Below the pieces are notes generated by a model. The model saw only the letters and a program-made list of their open reading frames with translations, was not told the DNA's origin and searched no databases. From contig OZ244933.1 of the NCBI GenBank assembly GCA_965222065.1, positions 2,108,001 to 2,172,000 of the forward strand: DNA of 64,000 nucleotides, given 5' to 3'. This document shows, in pieces, positions 1-7,119 of the stretch (within the stretch, counting starts at the first letter, position 1; each line of letters begins with the position of its first letter). A program made the translations under genes and the position numbers. This DNA is from GM7GCV1 sp965222065. Its GTDB lineage: Bacteria; Pseudomonadota; Gammaproteobacteria; Pseudomonadales; GM7GCV1.

Positions 1-321
1 CAATAGTGTGACTTTTCCTGAACGCTCTGAACCCGCTGCCCGGATCCCGATATTTGGCCTTAGTCCTAGCCCGTCTTCTTCGCGTACGTAAGTCCCGGGA
101 ATGGTTTTTAGCAATTGATTGATATCTGTAGCGGCCTCGATGCGGATTTGATCTTCATCAATGAGTGCGCCGGAACCGGCAATATTTCGGGCTTCATCAC
201 GTGTTCCAATGATTTGAACGACCTCCAGCCATGTGCTTTGGCTGTTTTCAGCTTCCTGAGCCAAAGCCGGGATGCTGAATATGACAGCTGTGAGTGTATG
301 AATAAGGCGTGTGTATTTCAT
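1..321 (-). CDS. TonB-dependent outer-membrane receptor, N-terminal part (runs off the left edge)
   Basis: The minus strand encodes 107 codons from an ATG at 321 with a good GGAG ribosome site just upstream. The product starts with a typical Sec signal peptide (MKYTRLIHTLTAVIFSIPALA, cut before QEAEN), then a possible TonB box region (EVVQIIGTRDEA) and the start of the plug domain, with the IPGTYVREEDG and RPNIGIRAAGSERSGKVTLL signatures seen in FecA-like receptors. These proteins take up ferric chelates or other large substrates across the outer membrane using TonB energy. The barrel lies outside the window, so the ligand cannot be named. A near-perfect Fur-type palindrome covers the promoter, which argues for an iron-related substrate. 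Confidence 0.88.
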   Translation of the reverse strand, partial: MKYTRLIHTLTAVIFSIPALAQEAENSQSTWLEVVQIIGTRDEARNIAGSGALIDEDQIRIEAATDINQLLKTIPGTYVREEDGLGLRPNIGIRAAGSERSGKVTLL

Positions 322-369
322 GTATTCTCCAGGATGAACTGCAACGTGTAGCGTTTGTAATATGCGGCC

Positions 370-399
370 ATTGTAAATGATAATATTTATCATTTACAA
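370..399 (-). promoter_or_regulatory. Fur-box-like palindrome over the receptor promoter
   Basis: Positions 371-399 form a perfect inverted repeat of 13 + 3 + 13 bases. Its centre, TGATAATATTTATCA (378-392), differs from the 7-1-7 Fur consensus TGATAATNATTATCA by one base. On the minus strand a TACAAT -10 (370-375) and a TTGTAA -35 (394-399) with an 18-base gap lie at its two ends, so a bound repressor would cover the promoter of the receptor gene. Fur identity is inferred from the match. Confidence 0.75.
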
Positions 400-609
400 A
401 TATTAATAATAGTAATTTTTATTTTTGATCCTTGCGGGCATAAAAAAGCGAGCTGAAACCGAACGGCATTTGGGGAACAGGATTTGCTTGCCAGTAATTT
501 ATGGGTGCGCACTGGGGCGGTTCTATGGGGAATATTAAAAGATGGCAGACGGCCATCTGCGCTAGAGATTTTGCTAAACTCTTGCGCTAATTTTTTCTAT
601 GGTTATCCG

Positions 610-1362
610 ATGGAAGGCCCTTTTATCCTGGAAATAGACGGCGGCAACAGTGGCTACAAATGGCGGCTGTTGGGTGGTGCTGGGATTATTTCTTCAGGGC
701 GCTTTTCTGAAAACGAGCTTTTGCCGGGCTTTGAGGCGGTTGTTGGTGAACTGGAAGAACCGGTGCAAGCACGGATTGTCAGTGTCGCCGGAGAGCAGGG
801 GGATGCAGCGTTAATCATCACGTTGCAGGCACTTGGTATTGAGCCAATTCATTTTGCGGAGGTGACCAGGGAAAAGGCGGGTGTACGTTGTGGCTATGAG
901 GATCTTAACCAACTGGGCGTTGATCGCTGGCTGGCAGTTCTCGCTGCGGCCAGCGAGTTTAATGGCCCCCTGGCCGTTGCTGATTTTGGCACGGCACTCA
1001 CCCTGGATTTCGTTGATTCAAATCGAAACCACCTGGGCGGTTATATTGTCCCCGGCTGGGGATTAATGTGTCAGGCGCTGATCGAAGGTACTGCCATTGA
1101 TGCCTCCCGAATCCCCCTTGATTATAAAGCCGGTGAGTTAGGGCCAGGGCTGTCCAGTTCCAGTGCTATAGGGCAGGGGCGAATGCTCTGTCTGTCGGCA
1201 TTTGTATCTGCCGGTGTGTCCCGGTTTGAGCAAAGTCTCGATGACGAGGCAACCCTGGTGTGCACTGGAGGAGATGCATCGAGAGTATTACCCTTTATTA
1301 CTAAGGAAGCAGTCTTTCGCCCTGACTTGGTGATGGATGGATTGGTGCTGGCGTTGTCCTAG
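610..1362 (+). CDS. coaX: Type III pantothenate kinase
   Basis: The 250-residue product phosphorylates pantothenate with ATP, the first step of coenzyme A synthesis, in the cytoplasm. It shows the ASKHA-fold signatures of the type III family: an N-terminal EIDGGNSGYKW phosphate motif (residues about 8-18), a GVDRWLA motif near residue 100, and DFGTALTLDF followed by HLGGYIVPGWGLM around residues 120-150. The frame stays open upstream to a TTG at 484, but the extra 42 residues resemble nothing in the family and the ATG at 610 begins directly at the kinase domain. The ribosome site is weak. The usual neighbour birA is not upstream here; the receptor promoter is. The next gene starts two bases after the stop, so the two are probably co-transcribed. 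Confidence 0.9.
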   Translation: MEGPFILEIDGGNSGYKWRLLGGAGIISSGRFSENELLPGFEAVVGELEEPVQARIVSVAGEQGDAALIITLQALGIEPIHFAEVTREKAGVRCGYEDLNQLGVDRWLAVLAAASEFNGPLAVADFGTALTLDFVDSNRNHLGGYIVPGWGLMCQALIEGTAIDASRIPLDYKAGELGPGLSSSSAIGQGRMLCLSAFVSAGVSRFEQSLDDEATLVCTGGDASRVLPFITKEAVFRPDLVMDGLVLALS

Positions 1363-1364
1363 AT

Positions 1365-2108
1365 ATGATTAGATTGGTAGTTGCACTGTTTGTTGTTATT
1401 AATGTCATTCTTGCATTGCTGTTTTTTGGTGAAAAAAACGGTGTGACGGATTCTCGCCATGCAACCCTGCTTCCGGCAGATTCGGGAGATCAGCTGATTC
1501 TTTTGTCTGACGTTGATGCGTCCGAATTAACCACCAAAACCCAGTCTGTTAATAATCAGGACGAACCTGTTTCTCCAACAACCGGAGAAACTCCCCCTGA
1601 GGAAGAAGCGGCAGAGTTGCAAATGTGCATGCTGTCTGGCCCCTTTGTCAGCCAGGACAGGGCTCGAGAACTGGCAGATCGAATCGGTGCGCTGGGCGTG
1701 AGCGTGGATTTCCTGACTGAAACAACGGAAAGTCCGGGATCTATCATGGTATATACTGGTCCGTTTGCTTCAGCCCAGCAGGCACAGCGTGAACTCAGGG
1801 TATTGCAATCCTCGGGTATTGACAGTTTTGTTGTCGCGGATGGTGAACTGGCCAATGCGATTTCGCTTGGCGTGTTCAGGACCCTGGAAAATGCAAGGAC
1901 ACAGCAGGACAGGATTGAGCAGCTTGGTTACCAGACACAAACCTACCAGTATATGGTTGAAAGCGACCGCTACTATGTCAACTTCAGTGGACGCGTGCTG
2001 GCCGCAATTACCAGCGATTACTGGACCAATATTGCTAACGAATATAAGGACATATCCATTGAACAAAAAGCTTGTAATGAGGTTGCTTCCTCGGGGAACT
2101 TTCACTAG
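1365..2108 (+). CDS. SPOR-domain membrane-anchored protein
   Basis: A 247-residue protein with one N-terminal membrane segment (about residues 2-22), a low-complexity acidic and Thr/Ser/Pro linker (about 40-85), and a C-terminal region with SPOR-like halves (LSGPFVSQDRARELADRI, YTGPFASAQQAQRELR and SLGVFRTLENARTQQDRI). SPOR domains bind denuded peptidoglycan at the division septum. A SPOR gene directly after coaX and before the tRNA-tuf block is a known gammaproteobacterial arrangement. The stop codon TAG forms part of the -10 box of the tRNA-tuf promoter, so the 3' end of this gene doubles as promoter DNA. The exact role in division is unknown. Confidence 0.8.
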   Translation: MIRLVVALFVVINVILALLFFGEKNGVTDSRHATLLPADSGDQLILLSDVDASELTTKTQSVNNQDEPVSPTTGETPPEEEAAELQMCMLSGPFVSQDRARELADRIGALGVSVDFLTETTESPGSIMVYTGPFASAQQAQRELRVLQSSGIDSFVVADGELANAISLGVFRTLENARTQQDRIEQLGYQTQTYQYMVESDRYYVNFSGRVLAAITSDYWTNIANEYKDISIEQKACNEVASSGNFH

Positions 2109-2117
2109 AATCGCGCC
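2083..2117 (+). promoter_or_regulatory. Promoter of the tRNA-tuf operon
   Basis: TTGCTT (2083-2088), a 17-base gap and TAGAAT (2106-2111) are followed by the GC-rich discriminator CGCGCC. The same TAGAAT-n-CGCGC arrangement precedes rpsL and rpsJ. A GC-rich discriminator is typical of ppGpp-controlled stable-RNA promoters; regulation here is inferred. The box overlaps the stop codon of the SPOR gene. Confidence 0.7.
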
Positions 2118-2227
2118 TCCACTTTGGCAGGCAACTTTTAGACAGTAACAAGATCCACGATTTGATCTCCAGAAACCTTGTTTTTGGCTCTGTTTTTTAG
2201 TCTCCAAAATTAGCCGAAATGGTATGG

Positions 2228-2303
2228 GCTGGCGTAGCTCAATCGGTAGAGCAACTGACTTGTAATCAGTAGGTTGGGGGTTCAATTCCTCTCGCCAGCT
2301 CCA
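2228..2303 (+). tRNA. tRNA-Thr (anticodon TGT)
   Basis: A complete 76-base cloverleaf with acceptor GCTGGCG/CGCCAGC, anticodon loop CTTGTAA, a T-loop TTCAATTC and encoded CCA. It is the first gene of the Thr-Tyr-Gly-Thr-tuf block, the order found in E. coli thrU-tyrU-glyT-thrT-tufB. Confidence 0.97.
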
Positions 2304-2333
2304 TTTAACTGCTTGATTTGGCAGTTAAAAATT

Positions 2334-2518
2334 GTTGGGTTGTGAGCGGCAAAGTGATCAGCCTGGCCTTGCATGAGTCGCAGTGGCGACTCGGCCTGAC
2401 GCGAAAGCGATAGGTGGTTCGACCAAGCATGCTCTGCATGCTTGAGACGCGAGCAAAGTGAGCGGACCTCTTTAGGGTATAGGAGGGTGAGCAATCTGTG
2501 ATTGCGAATAATCCACCC
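2334..2518 (+). pseudogene. Decayed tRNA-Tyr copy with insertions in the anticodon and T loops
   Basis: Pieces match the intact tRNA-Tyr at 2538 in order: GAGCGGCAAAGTGATCAG, then CTGACGCGAAAGC, then GGTGGTTCGA, then AATCCACCC. The anticodon loop is replaced by about 36 bases holding a hairpin (GAGTCG/CGACTC), and about 90 bases separate TTCGA from AATCCACCC in the T loop. No proper anticodon remains, so it cannot be a working tRNA. The T-loop insert resembles that of the copy downstream of tRNA-Tyr. Confidence 0.65.
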
Positions 2519-2537
2519 GGGGTTTGCTCAAAAATTT

Positions 2538-2621
2538 GGTGGGGTTCCCGAGCGGCCAAAGGGATCAGACTGTAAATCTGACGCGAAAGCTTCGGTGGTT
2601 CGAATCCACCCCCCACCACCA
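2538..2621 (+). tRNA. tRNA-Tyr (anticodon GTA)
   Basis: A class II tRNA of 84 bases with acceptor GGTGGGG/CCCCACC, anticodon loop CTGTAAA, a long variable arm (GCGAAAGC region) and encoded CCA. It is the only intact tyrosine tRNA among three tandem related copies. Confidence 0.96.
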
Positions 2622-2630
2622 AATTAGAAA

Positions 2631-2799
2631 AGGTGTTTGCAGTAAAAAGTATCAGCAAGTGCCTGGCGGATACCCCGAAAGGGGTGGGTGAGAACCATGG
2701 TTCGACTAATCTCGCGTAGCGGGGTTGAGCGACGAACGAAGTGAGTCGACCCGGAGGGTGAGCATTCGCAGAATGCGAATAATCCACCCCCCACCACCA
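2631..2799 (+). repeat. tRNA-Tyr-derived repeat ending in a copy of the tRNA-Tyr 3' end
   Basis: The last 19 or so bases (AATCCACCCCCCACCACCA, 2781-2799) are identical to the 3' end of tRNA-Tyr and lie exactly 178 bases after it. Upstream, ATCAG, CTGGCGG and GGTTCGA are weaker matches to the tRNA body. The insert between GGTTCGA and AATCCACC shares GAAGTGAG, GGAGGGTGAGCA and TGCGAATAATCCACCC with the copy before tRNA-Tyr. It cannot fold as a normal tRNA. E. coli tyrT is followed by comparable repeats (rtT) that each end in a piece of tRNA-Tyr. Confidence 0.65.
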
Positions 2800-2913
2800 A
2801 ATATATGGGAGCTCGCTTGTTGCGGGTTGTTTGAATAGCTCTGTCAGCGGCTATAAAAGCCAGAGTTAAGGCTCAATAGGCCGAACTCCAGAGGAGTTAA
2901 AGGCCGAAGGCAG

Positions 2914-2987
<74 letters not shown>

Positions 2988-3007
2988 TCTGGCAGAGATG
3001 GTTTTGA

Positions 3008-3083
3008 GCTCATATAGCTCAGTTGGTAGAGCACACCCTTGGTAAGGGTGAGGTCGGCGGTTCAAATCCGCCTATGAGCTCCA
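3008..3083 (+). tRNA. tRNA-Thr (anticodon GGT)
   Basis: A 76-base cloverleaf with acceptor GCTCATA/TATGAGC, anticodon loop TTGGTAA, T-loop TTCAAATC and encoded CCA. It is the last tRNA before the first tuf gene, 83 bases upstream of its start codon. Confidence 0.97.
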
Positions 3084-3166
3084 TTGTTTAGACTGGATGT
3101 GGTTGCCTGCGTCCAGTCTTTCTTCTGTGGTAATTCAGTTTGCCGCGGAAAGGGAGGCCGAATTTT

Positions 3167-4360
3167 ATGGCGAAAGAGAAGTTTGAGCGTTCGCGGCCGC
3201 ATGTAAATGTGGGCACGATAGGACACGTAGACCACGGGAAGACAACACTTACCGCGGCACTTACTCGTGTCTGCGCGGAAGTCTGGGGTGGCGAATCCAT
3301 TGCGTTTGATGGTATCGATAATGCACCGGAAGAACGCGAGCGAGGTATTACCATCGCCACTTCTCATGTCGAATATGATTCTGCCGAGCGTCATTACGCA
3401 CATGTGGACTGCCCGGGGCATGCCGATTATGTAAAAAACATGATTACCGGGGCGGCGCAAATGGATGGCGCGATACTGGTATGCAGCGCTGCTGATGGCC
3501 CCATGCCGCAAACCCGTGAGCACATTCTTTTGTCTCGCCAGGTCGGTGTTCCCTACATTGTCGTCTTTTTGAATAAGGCAGACATGGTTGACGATGAAGA
3601 GTTAATTGAGTTGGTGGAAATGGAAATTCGTGAGTTGCTGGAGCAATACGAATTTCCTGGTGATGACACGCCGATTGTTGTCGGTTCCGCACTTATGGCG
3701 CTCAATGGTGAAGATGATGGGGAGCTTGGAACCACAGCAGTTAAAAAGCTGGTGGAAACGCTCGATGAGTATATCCCTGAGCCGGAGCGTGCAGTTGATG
3801 GCGCGTTCCTGATGCCCATAGAAGATGTTTTTTCGATTTCCGGTCGCGGTACTGTAGTTACAGGTCGGGTGGAGCGCGGAGTCGTCACTGTTGGTGACGA
3901 GTTGGAGATTGTCGGTATTCGTGCGACTCAAAATACGACTTGCACGGGTGTGGAGATGTTTCGAAAACTGCTCGACGAAGGTCGCGCAGGCGAGAATGTG
4001 GGCGTGCTGCTGCGTGGTACCAAGCGCGATGATGTTGAGCGTGGACAGGTGCTTGCCAAGCCAAAAAGTATCAGTCCGCACACCAAGTTCGATGCTGAAG
4101 TGTATGTGCTGTCCAAAGAGGAAGGTGGTCGTCATACCCCTTTCTTTAATGGTTATCGGCCCCAGTTTTATTTTCGTACCACGGATGTAACGGGGGCCTG
4201 TGAGCTTCCGGAAGGTGTCGAAATGGTGATGCCGGGTGATAACGTGCAGATGTCTGTCACCCTGATTGCGCCTATTGCCATGGATGAAGGGCTTAGGTTT
4301 GCGGTTCGCGAAGGTGGTCGCACGGTTGGTGCGGGCGTCGTCGCAAAAATCGTTGAGTAA
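3167..4360 (+). CDS. tuf: Elongation factor Tu, copy 1 (short form)
   Basis: The 397-residue GTPase delivers aminoacyl-tRNA to the ribosome. G-domain motifs are GHVDHGKTT (about 18-26), RGITI, DCPGHADY and NKAD, followed by both beta-barrel domains. The ATG at 3167 was chosen because it begins MAKEKFER and follows a GGGAGG site; the frame extends nine codons upstream. It lies in the tufB position behind four tRNAs. It is clearly not a twin of the other tuf gene at 20691: I count about 50 substitutions, and it lacks a 10-residue loop after NKAD. It also uses some rarer codons (CGA, CGG, GGG) that copy 2 avoids, suggesting lower expression or a different history. No strong terminator follows; folded repeats and tRNA-Trp come next. 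Confidence 0.97.
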   Translation: MAKEKFERSRPHVNVGTIGHVDHGKTTLTAALTRVCAEVWGGESIAFDGIDNAPEERERGITIATSHVEYDSAERHYAHVDCPGHADYVKNMITGAAQMDGAILVCSAADGPMPQTREHILLSRQVGVPYIVVFLNKADMVDDEELIELVEMEIRELLEQYEFPGDDTPIVVGSALMALNGEDDGELGTTAVKKLVETLDEYIPEPERAVDGAFLMPIEDVFSISGRGTVVTGRVERGVVTVGDELEIVGIRATQNTTCTGVEMFRKLLDEGRAGENVGVLLRGTKRDDVERGQVLAKPKSISPHTKFDAEVYVLSKEEGGRHTPFFNGYRPQFYFRTTDVTGACELPEGVEMVMPGDNVQMSVTLIAPIAMDEGLRFAVREGGRTVGAGVVAKIVE

Positions 4361-4441
4361 AAAATAAAGTCTGGTTGCGACGATTGTCGGGGCTAGCAGG
4401 TTTTTAGGAAGTAATAGGCTGTTCCTGAAAATTTGATAGGA

Positions 4442-4660
4442 GTTAAAAAGCGGACAAGTGACGCTTTTAACGAGGTTCTCAAGTTGGCAGAGCCATTCTT
4501 GGGAGCGTAATTGTAAGTAAGAGCAAATTGTGGACATGTGCCGCCATTTGCGAGATCTGAAAGCCGTGATTTTCAGGTTGTATGGTTAGAGTTAAATCAG
4601 GACATGCGCCTGATTTAACGAGTTTTAAAGATGACGACGTCATTCTTTAAAACGTAATTG
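4442..4660 (+). repeat. Tandem array of three double-hairpin units upstream of tRNA-Trp
   Basis: Three units start near 4442, 4522 and 4591. Each has hairpin 1, the bases GAG, hairpin 2, then (C/T)GTA. Hairpin 1 has variable stems but a related loop (GGACAAGTGACG, GGACATGTGCCG, GGACATGCGCC). Hairpin 2 in the third unit is TTTAAAGATGAC-GAC-GTCATTCTTTAAA with one unpaired T, and the first unit keeps AAG...CATTCTT. Stems differ but stay paired, so structure rather than sequence is kept. Related units occur at 7002 and 7215. I recognise no named family. Confidence 0.6.
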
Positions 4661-4662
4661 AA

Positions 4663-4738
4663 AGGCCAGTAGTTCAATTGGTAGAGCACCGGTCTCCAAA
4701 ACCGGCTGTTGGGGGTTCGAGTCCCTCCTGGCCTGCCA
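4663..4738 (+). tRNA. tRNA-Trp (anticodon CCA)
   Basis: A 76-base cloverleaf with acceptor AGGCCAG/CTGGCCT, anticodon loop CTCCAAA, T-loop TTCGAGTC and encoded CCA. It lies 41 bases before secE, the usual tRNA-Trp-secE-nusG order. Confidence 0.97.
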
Positions 4739-4779
4739 CAATTCGACCCTTTGGGGCTGATAAGGTAGAAGAGAGTTAG

Positions 4780-5154
4780 ATGAGCAAAAAACAGACTGTT
4801 GAGACGAGAGAATTTCACCTGGACTGGTTGAAGTGGATGTTCGTCCTGGCAATTTTGGCGGTCGTTGCGGTTGCTAACTCTATATACAGTGAGCAGTCAC
4901 TGCTCTATCGGGTTCTGGGTGGATTGGCGCTAGGCGCCGTGGCCGCTTTTATTGCGGCCCAAACGAAGCAGGGTGCTGCTTTTTGGAATCTGGCCAAGGG
5001 CTCACGAGCGGAAGTTCGCCGGGTTGTTTGGCCAACCAAGGTTGAGCGCAACAGGGCAACCCTGATGGTTGTGTTGTTTGTGTTTTTCATGTCCCTGGTT
5101 TTATGGGGACTGGATGCGCTCTTTGGTTGGCTGGGATCGATGTTGTTGGGCTGA
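4780..5154 (+). CDS. secE: Preprotein translocase subunit SecE
   Basis: A 124-residue inner-membrane subunit of the SecYEG channel. It has the three-segment form of gammaproteobacteria: membrane segments at about 18-35, 44-62 and 93-120, and before the last one the conserved amphipathic stretch RAEVRRVVWPTK, which contacts SecY. The start follows a GAGAG site. nusG begins 20 bases after the stop and is probably co-transcribed; SecY, its partner, is encoded at 34023 in the same window. Confidence 0.96.
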   Translation: MSKKQTVETREFHLDWLKWMFVLAILAVVAVANSIYSEQSLLYRVLGGLALGAVAAFIAAQTKQGAAFWNLAKGSRAEVRRVVWPTKVERNRATLMVVLFVFFMSLVLWGLDALFGWLGSMLLG

Positions 5155-5173
5155 GGAGCGAACAGGAATAAGT

Positions 5174-5701
5174 ATGCGTTGGTATGTAATTCACGCCTTC
5201 TCGGGCTACGAAAAGAAAGTGGTTGGTTCTCTGCGTGAGCGGATTGAGCTAAGCGGTTTTCAGGATAAATTTGGCGAAATTCTGGTGCCCACCGAAGAAG
5301 TTGTTGAGATGAAAGGTGGCCAGAAGCGCAAGAGTGAGCGCAAGTTTTTCCCGGGCTATGTTCTGGTGCAAATGGACCTGGATGATGATACCTGGCACCT
5401 GGTAAAAGATACCCCAAGAGTGATGGGCTTTATCGGCGGCAAGGCTGATCAGCCGGCCCCCATTACCGAGCAGGAAGCCAACCTGATATTGCAGCGAGTT
5501 GAGCAATCAGGCGAGGCACCGCGACCCAAGACACTGTTCGAGCCTGGCGAAATGGTTCGGGTTATCGATGGGCCGTTCAACGACTTTAATGGCGTTGTGG
5601 AAGATGTGAACTATGAGAAAAGTCGTCTGCGTGTTGCGGTGACGATTTTTGGTCGGTCTACTCCGGTAGATCTTGAATTTAATCAGGTCGAGAAAACCTG
5701 A
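5174..5701 (+). CDS. nusG: Transcription termination/antitermination factor NusG
   Basis: A 175-residue protein that binds RNA polymerase, suppresses pausing, and links it to Rho or to the ribosome through S10. The NGN domain opens with MRWYVIHAFSGYEKKV and includes the FFPGYVLVQMDL segment (about 65-76). The KOW domain holds FEPGEMVRVIDGPFNDFNGVVEDVN near residues 125-145. The ATG at 5174 was chosen over an upstream in-frame start inside secE because it matches the family N-terminus. Partners RpoB, RpoC and S10 are all encoded downstream in this window. Confidence 0.96.
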   Translation: MRWYVIHAFSGYEKKVVGSLRERIELSGFQDKFGEILVPTEEVVEMKGGQKRKSERKFFPGYVLVQMDLDDDTWHLVKDTPRVMGFIGGKADQPAPITEQEANLILQRVEQSGEAPRPKTLFEPGEMVRVIDGPFNDFNGVVEDVNYEKSRLRVAVTIFGRSTPVDLEFNQVEKT

Positions 5702-5733
5702 TTGATCATTGCTGGTTGCGAATTTGTAACCAG

Positions 5734-5795
5734 CGGGGAGCCAGAGAAGGCATCTGCATATGCAGATTGCCGGAGGCGCTAAACACCCATAACAG
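5734..5795 (+). promoter_or_regulatory. Probable L1-binding leader of rplKA
   Basis: Between nusG and rplK lie GGGGAGCC (5735-5742), a perfect 16-base palindrome ATCTGCATATGCAGAT (5752-5767) and GGAGGCGCTAAACACCC, resembling the L1 target in 23S rRNA and known L11 leaders. L1 represses rplKA translation by binding such a site; here that is inferred from position and sequence. Confidence 0.5.
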
Positions 5796-5806
5796 GAGAA
5801 AACATT

Positions 5807-6238
5807 ATGGCTAAGAAAATTGAAGCCTACATTAAATTACAGGTGCCTGCTGGTCAGGCTAACCCAAGCCCGCCCGTAGGTCCGGCGCTGGGTCAACATG
5901 GCGTGAACATCATGGAGTTCTGTAAAGCGTTTAACGCACAGACCCAGGGTACGGAGCCCGGTTTGCCCGTTCCGGTTGTGATCAGCGTATACAGCGATCG
6001 CAGCTTTACGTTTGAAATGAAAACCCCGCCAGCTGCAATTTTGCTTAAAAAAGCAGCAGGTATTAAGTCTGGCAGCGGTCGCCCCAATACTGAAAAAGTT
6101 GGCACAGTGACCCGCGCCCAGCTCGAAGAAATTGCCAAGACCAAGGAGCCTGACCTGACGGCAGCGGATATGGATGCTGCCGTTCGTACCATTGCTGGTA
6201 CCGCGCGTTCCATGGGCCTGAATGTGGAGGGTGTGTAA
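5807..6238 (+). CDS. rplK: 50S ribosomal protein L11
   Basis: A 143-residue protein of the GTPase-associated centre, where it binds 23S rRNA with L10 and is needed for RelA activation. The N-terminal PPVGPALGQHGVNIMEFCKAFN and the C-terminal rRNA-binding half (KSGSGRPNTEKVG, AGTARSMGLNVEG) are both present and of normal length. An AGGAG site precedes the ATG. The stop directly abuts the rplA start codon, so the two are translationally coupled. Confidence 0.97.
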   Translation: MAKKIEAYIKLQVPAGQANPSPPVGPALGQHGVNIMEFCKAFNAQTQGTEPGLPVPVVISVYSDRSFTFEMKTPPAAILLKKAAGIKSGSGRPNTEKVGTVTRAQLEEIAKTKEPDLTAADMDAAVRTIAGTARSMGLNVEGV

Positions 6239-6931
6239 ATGGCTAAGTTGACCAAGCGTGCTCGTCTTTTTCAGGAAAAAGTAGAAGCCGGTAAAACCTA
6301 CAGTTTTGACGAAGCAGCAACACTGCTCAAAGAACTGGCGACGGCGAAATTCGAAGAAACCGTCGATGTGGCTATTAATCTTGGTGTGGATGCACGGAAA
6401 TCTGACCAGGTGGTCCGGGGTGCAACCACGTTGCCAAACGGTACAGGCAAAACCGTGCGCGTCGCTGTGTTCGCTGCGGGTGATAACGCTGAGGCAGCCA
6501 AGGCAGCCGGTGCGGATGTCGTCGGCATGGAAGACCTGGCTGAGCAAATGAAAGCCGGTGATATTGATTTTGGAACCGTAATTGCCACTCCTGACGCTAT
6601 GCGTGTTGTGGGTGCGTTGGGTCAGGTGTTGGGTCCGCGTGGTCTGATGCCGAACCCAAAAACCGGTACGGTGACGCCTAACCCGGCTGAAGCTGTTAAG
6701 AACGCCAAAGCGGGCCAGGTTCGTTTCCGCACGGATAAAAACGGCATTATTCACGGTGGTATCGGCAAGATTAGTTTCGAACCGAAAGCACTTCAGGAGA
6801 ACCTCGACGCACTGGTCGCGGATCTCAAAAAGCTTAAGCCTGCCTCATCCAAAGGTGTTTACCTGCAGAAGCTGGTGATATCTACAACGATGGGACCAGG
6901 TATTCAGGTTGACGTTTCGGCGTATAACTGA
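6239..6931 (+). CDS. rplA: 50S ribosomal protein L1
   Basis: A 230-residue protein of the mobile L1 stalk, which helps release deacylated tRNA, and the autogenous repressor of rplKA. The family signature GLMPNPKTGTVTPN is near residue 138 and the C-terminal SSKGVYLQKLVISTTMGPGI is intact. Start and stop match the family length. The ATG follows the rplK stop without a gap. A non-coding stretch of about 495 bases with repeats and the L10 leader follows. Confidence 0.97.
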   Translation: MAKLTKRARLFQEKVEAGKTYSFDEAATLLKELATAKFEETVDVAINLGVDARKSDQVVRGATTLPNGTGKTVRVAVFAAGDNAEAAKAAGADVVGMEDLAEQMKAGDIDFGTVIATPDAMRVVGALGQVLGPRGLMPNPKTGTVTPNPAEAVKNAKAGQVRFRTDKNGIIHGGIGKISFEPKALQENLDALVADLKKLKPASSKGVYLQKLVISTTMGPGIQVDVSAYN

Positions 6932-7001
6932 TGTTTAGGCCAGCAGTGGCTGGCCGACTTCCTGCCCTGAATGGTGGGGTAAGAAGGAGTAGAGCAAGGG
7001 A

Positions 7002-7076
7002 AGCACAAGCAAATTCGCGCCAGTGCTGAGCTTGCGATGCTTTAAAGATGTCTAAGACATTCTTTGAAGCGTACTC
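7002..7076 (+). repeat. Double-hairpin repeat unit between rplA and the L10 leader
   Basis: Hairpin 1 is AGCAC...GTGCT (7002-7027) with ACAAGC and GCGCC inside. After GAG comes hairpin 2, GCTTTAAAGATGTC-TAA paired to the arm at 7056-7070 with one unpaired T in CATTCTT, then CGTACT. The layout matches the units at 4442-4660 and 7215. It is followed by two small hairpins (CTCAAA/TTTGAG and GGGCAGTTAACTGCCC). Confidence 0.6.
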
Positions 7077-7119
7077 AAAAGAAGAATTTGAGGGTTCGGG
7101 CAGTTAACTGCCCGGGCTG

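Noticed and set aside
115..351. A plus-strand frame of 78 codons at the left edge
   Set aside because: It is antisense to the TonB receptor gene, which has a signal peptide, a ribosome site and family motifs on the minus strand.
484..609. Upstream extension of coaX from a TTG at 484
   Set aside because: The extra 42 residues do not fit the family; the ATG at 610 begins at the kinase motif. The start site remains less sure because the ribosome site there is weak.
2305..2787. A 160-codon minus-strand frame across the tRNA spacers
   Set aside because: It reads through the antisense of tRNA-Tyr and the repeats around it. Its open frame follows from GC-rich tRNA sequence; no ribosome site or known family.
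3602..4537. A 311-codon minus-strand frame
   Set aside because: Antisense to tuf copy 1; no ribosome site and no recognisable domain.
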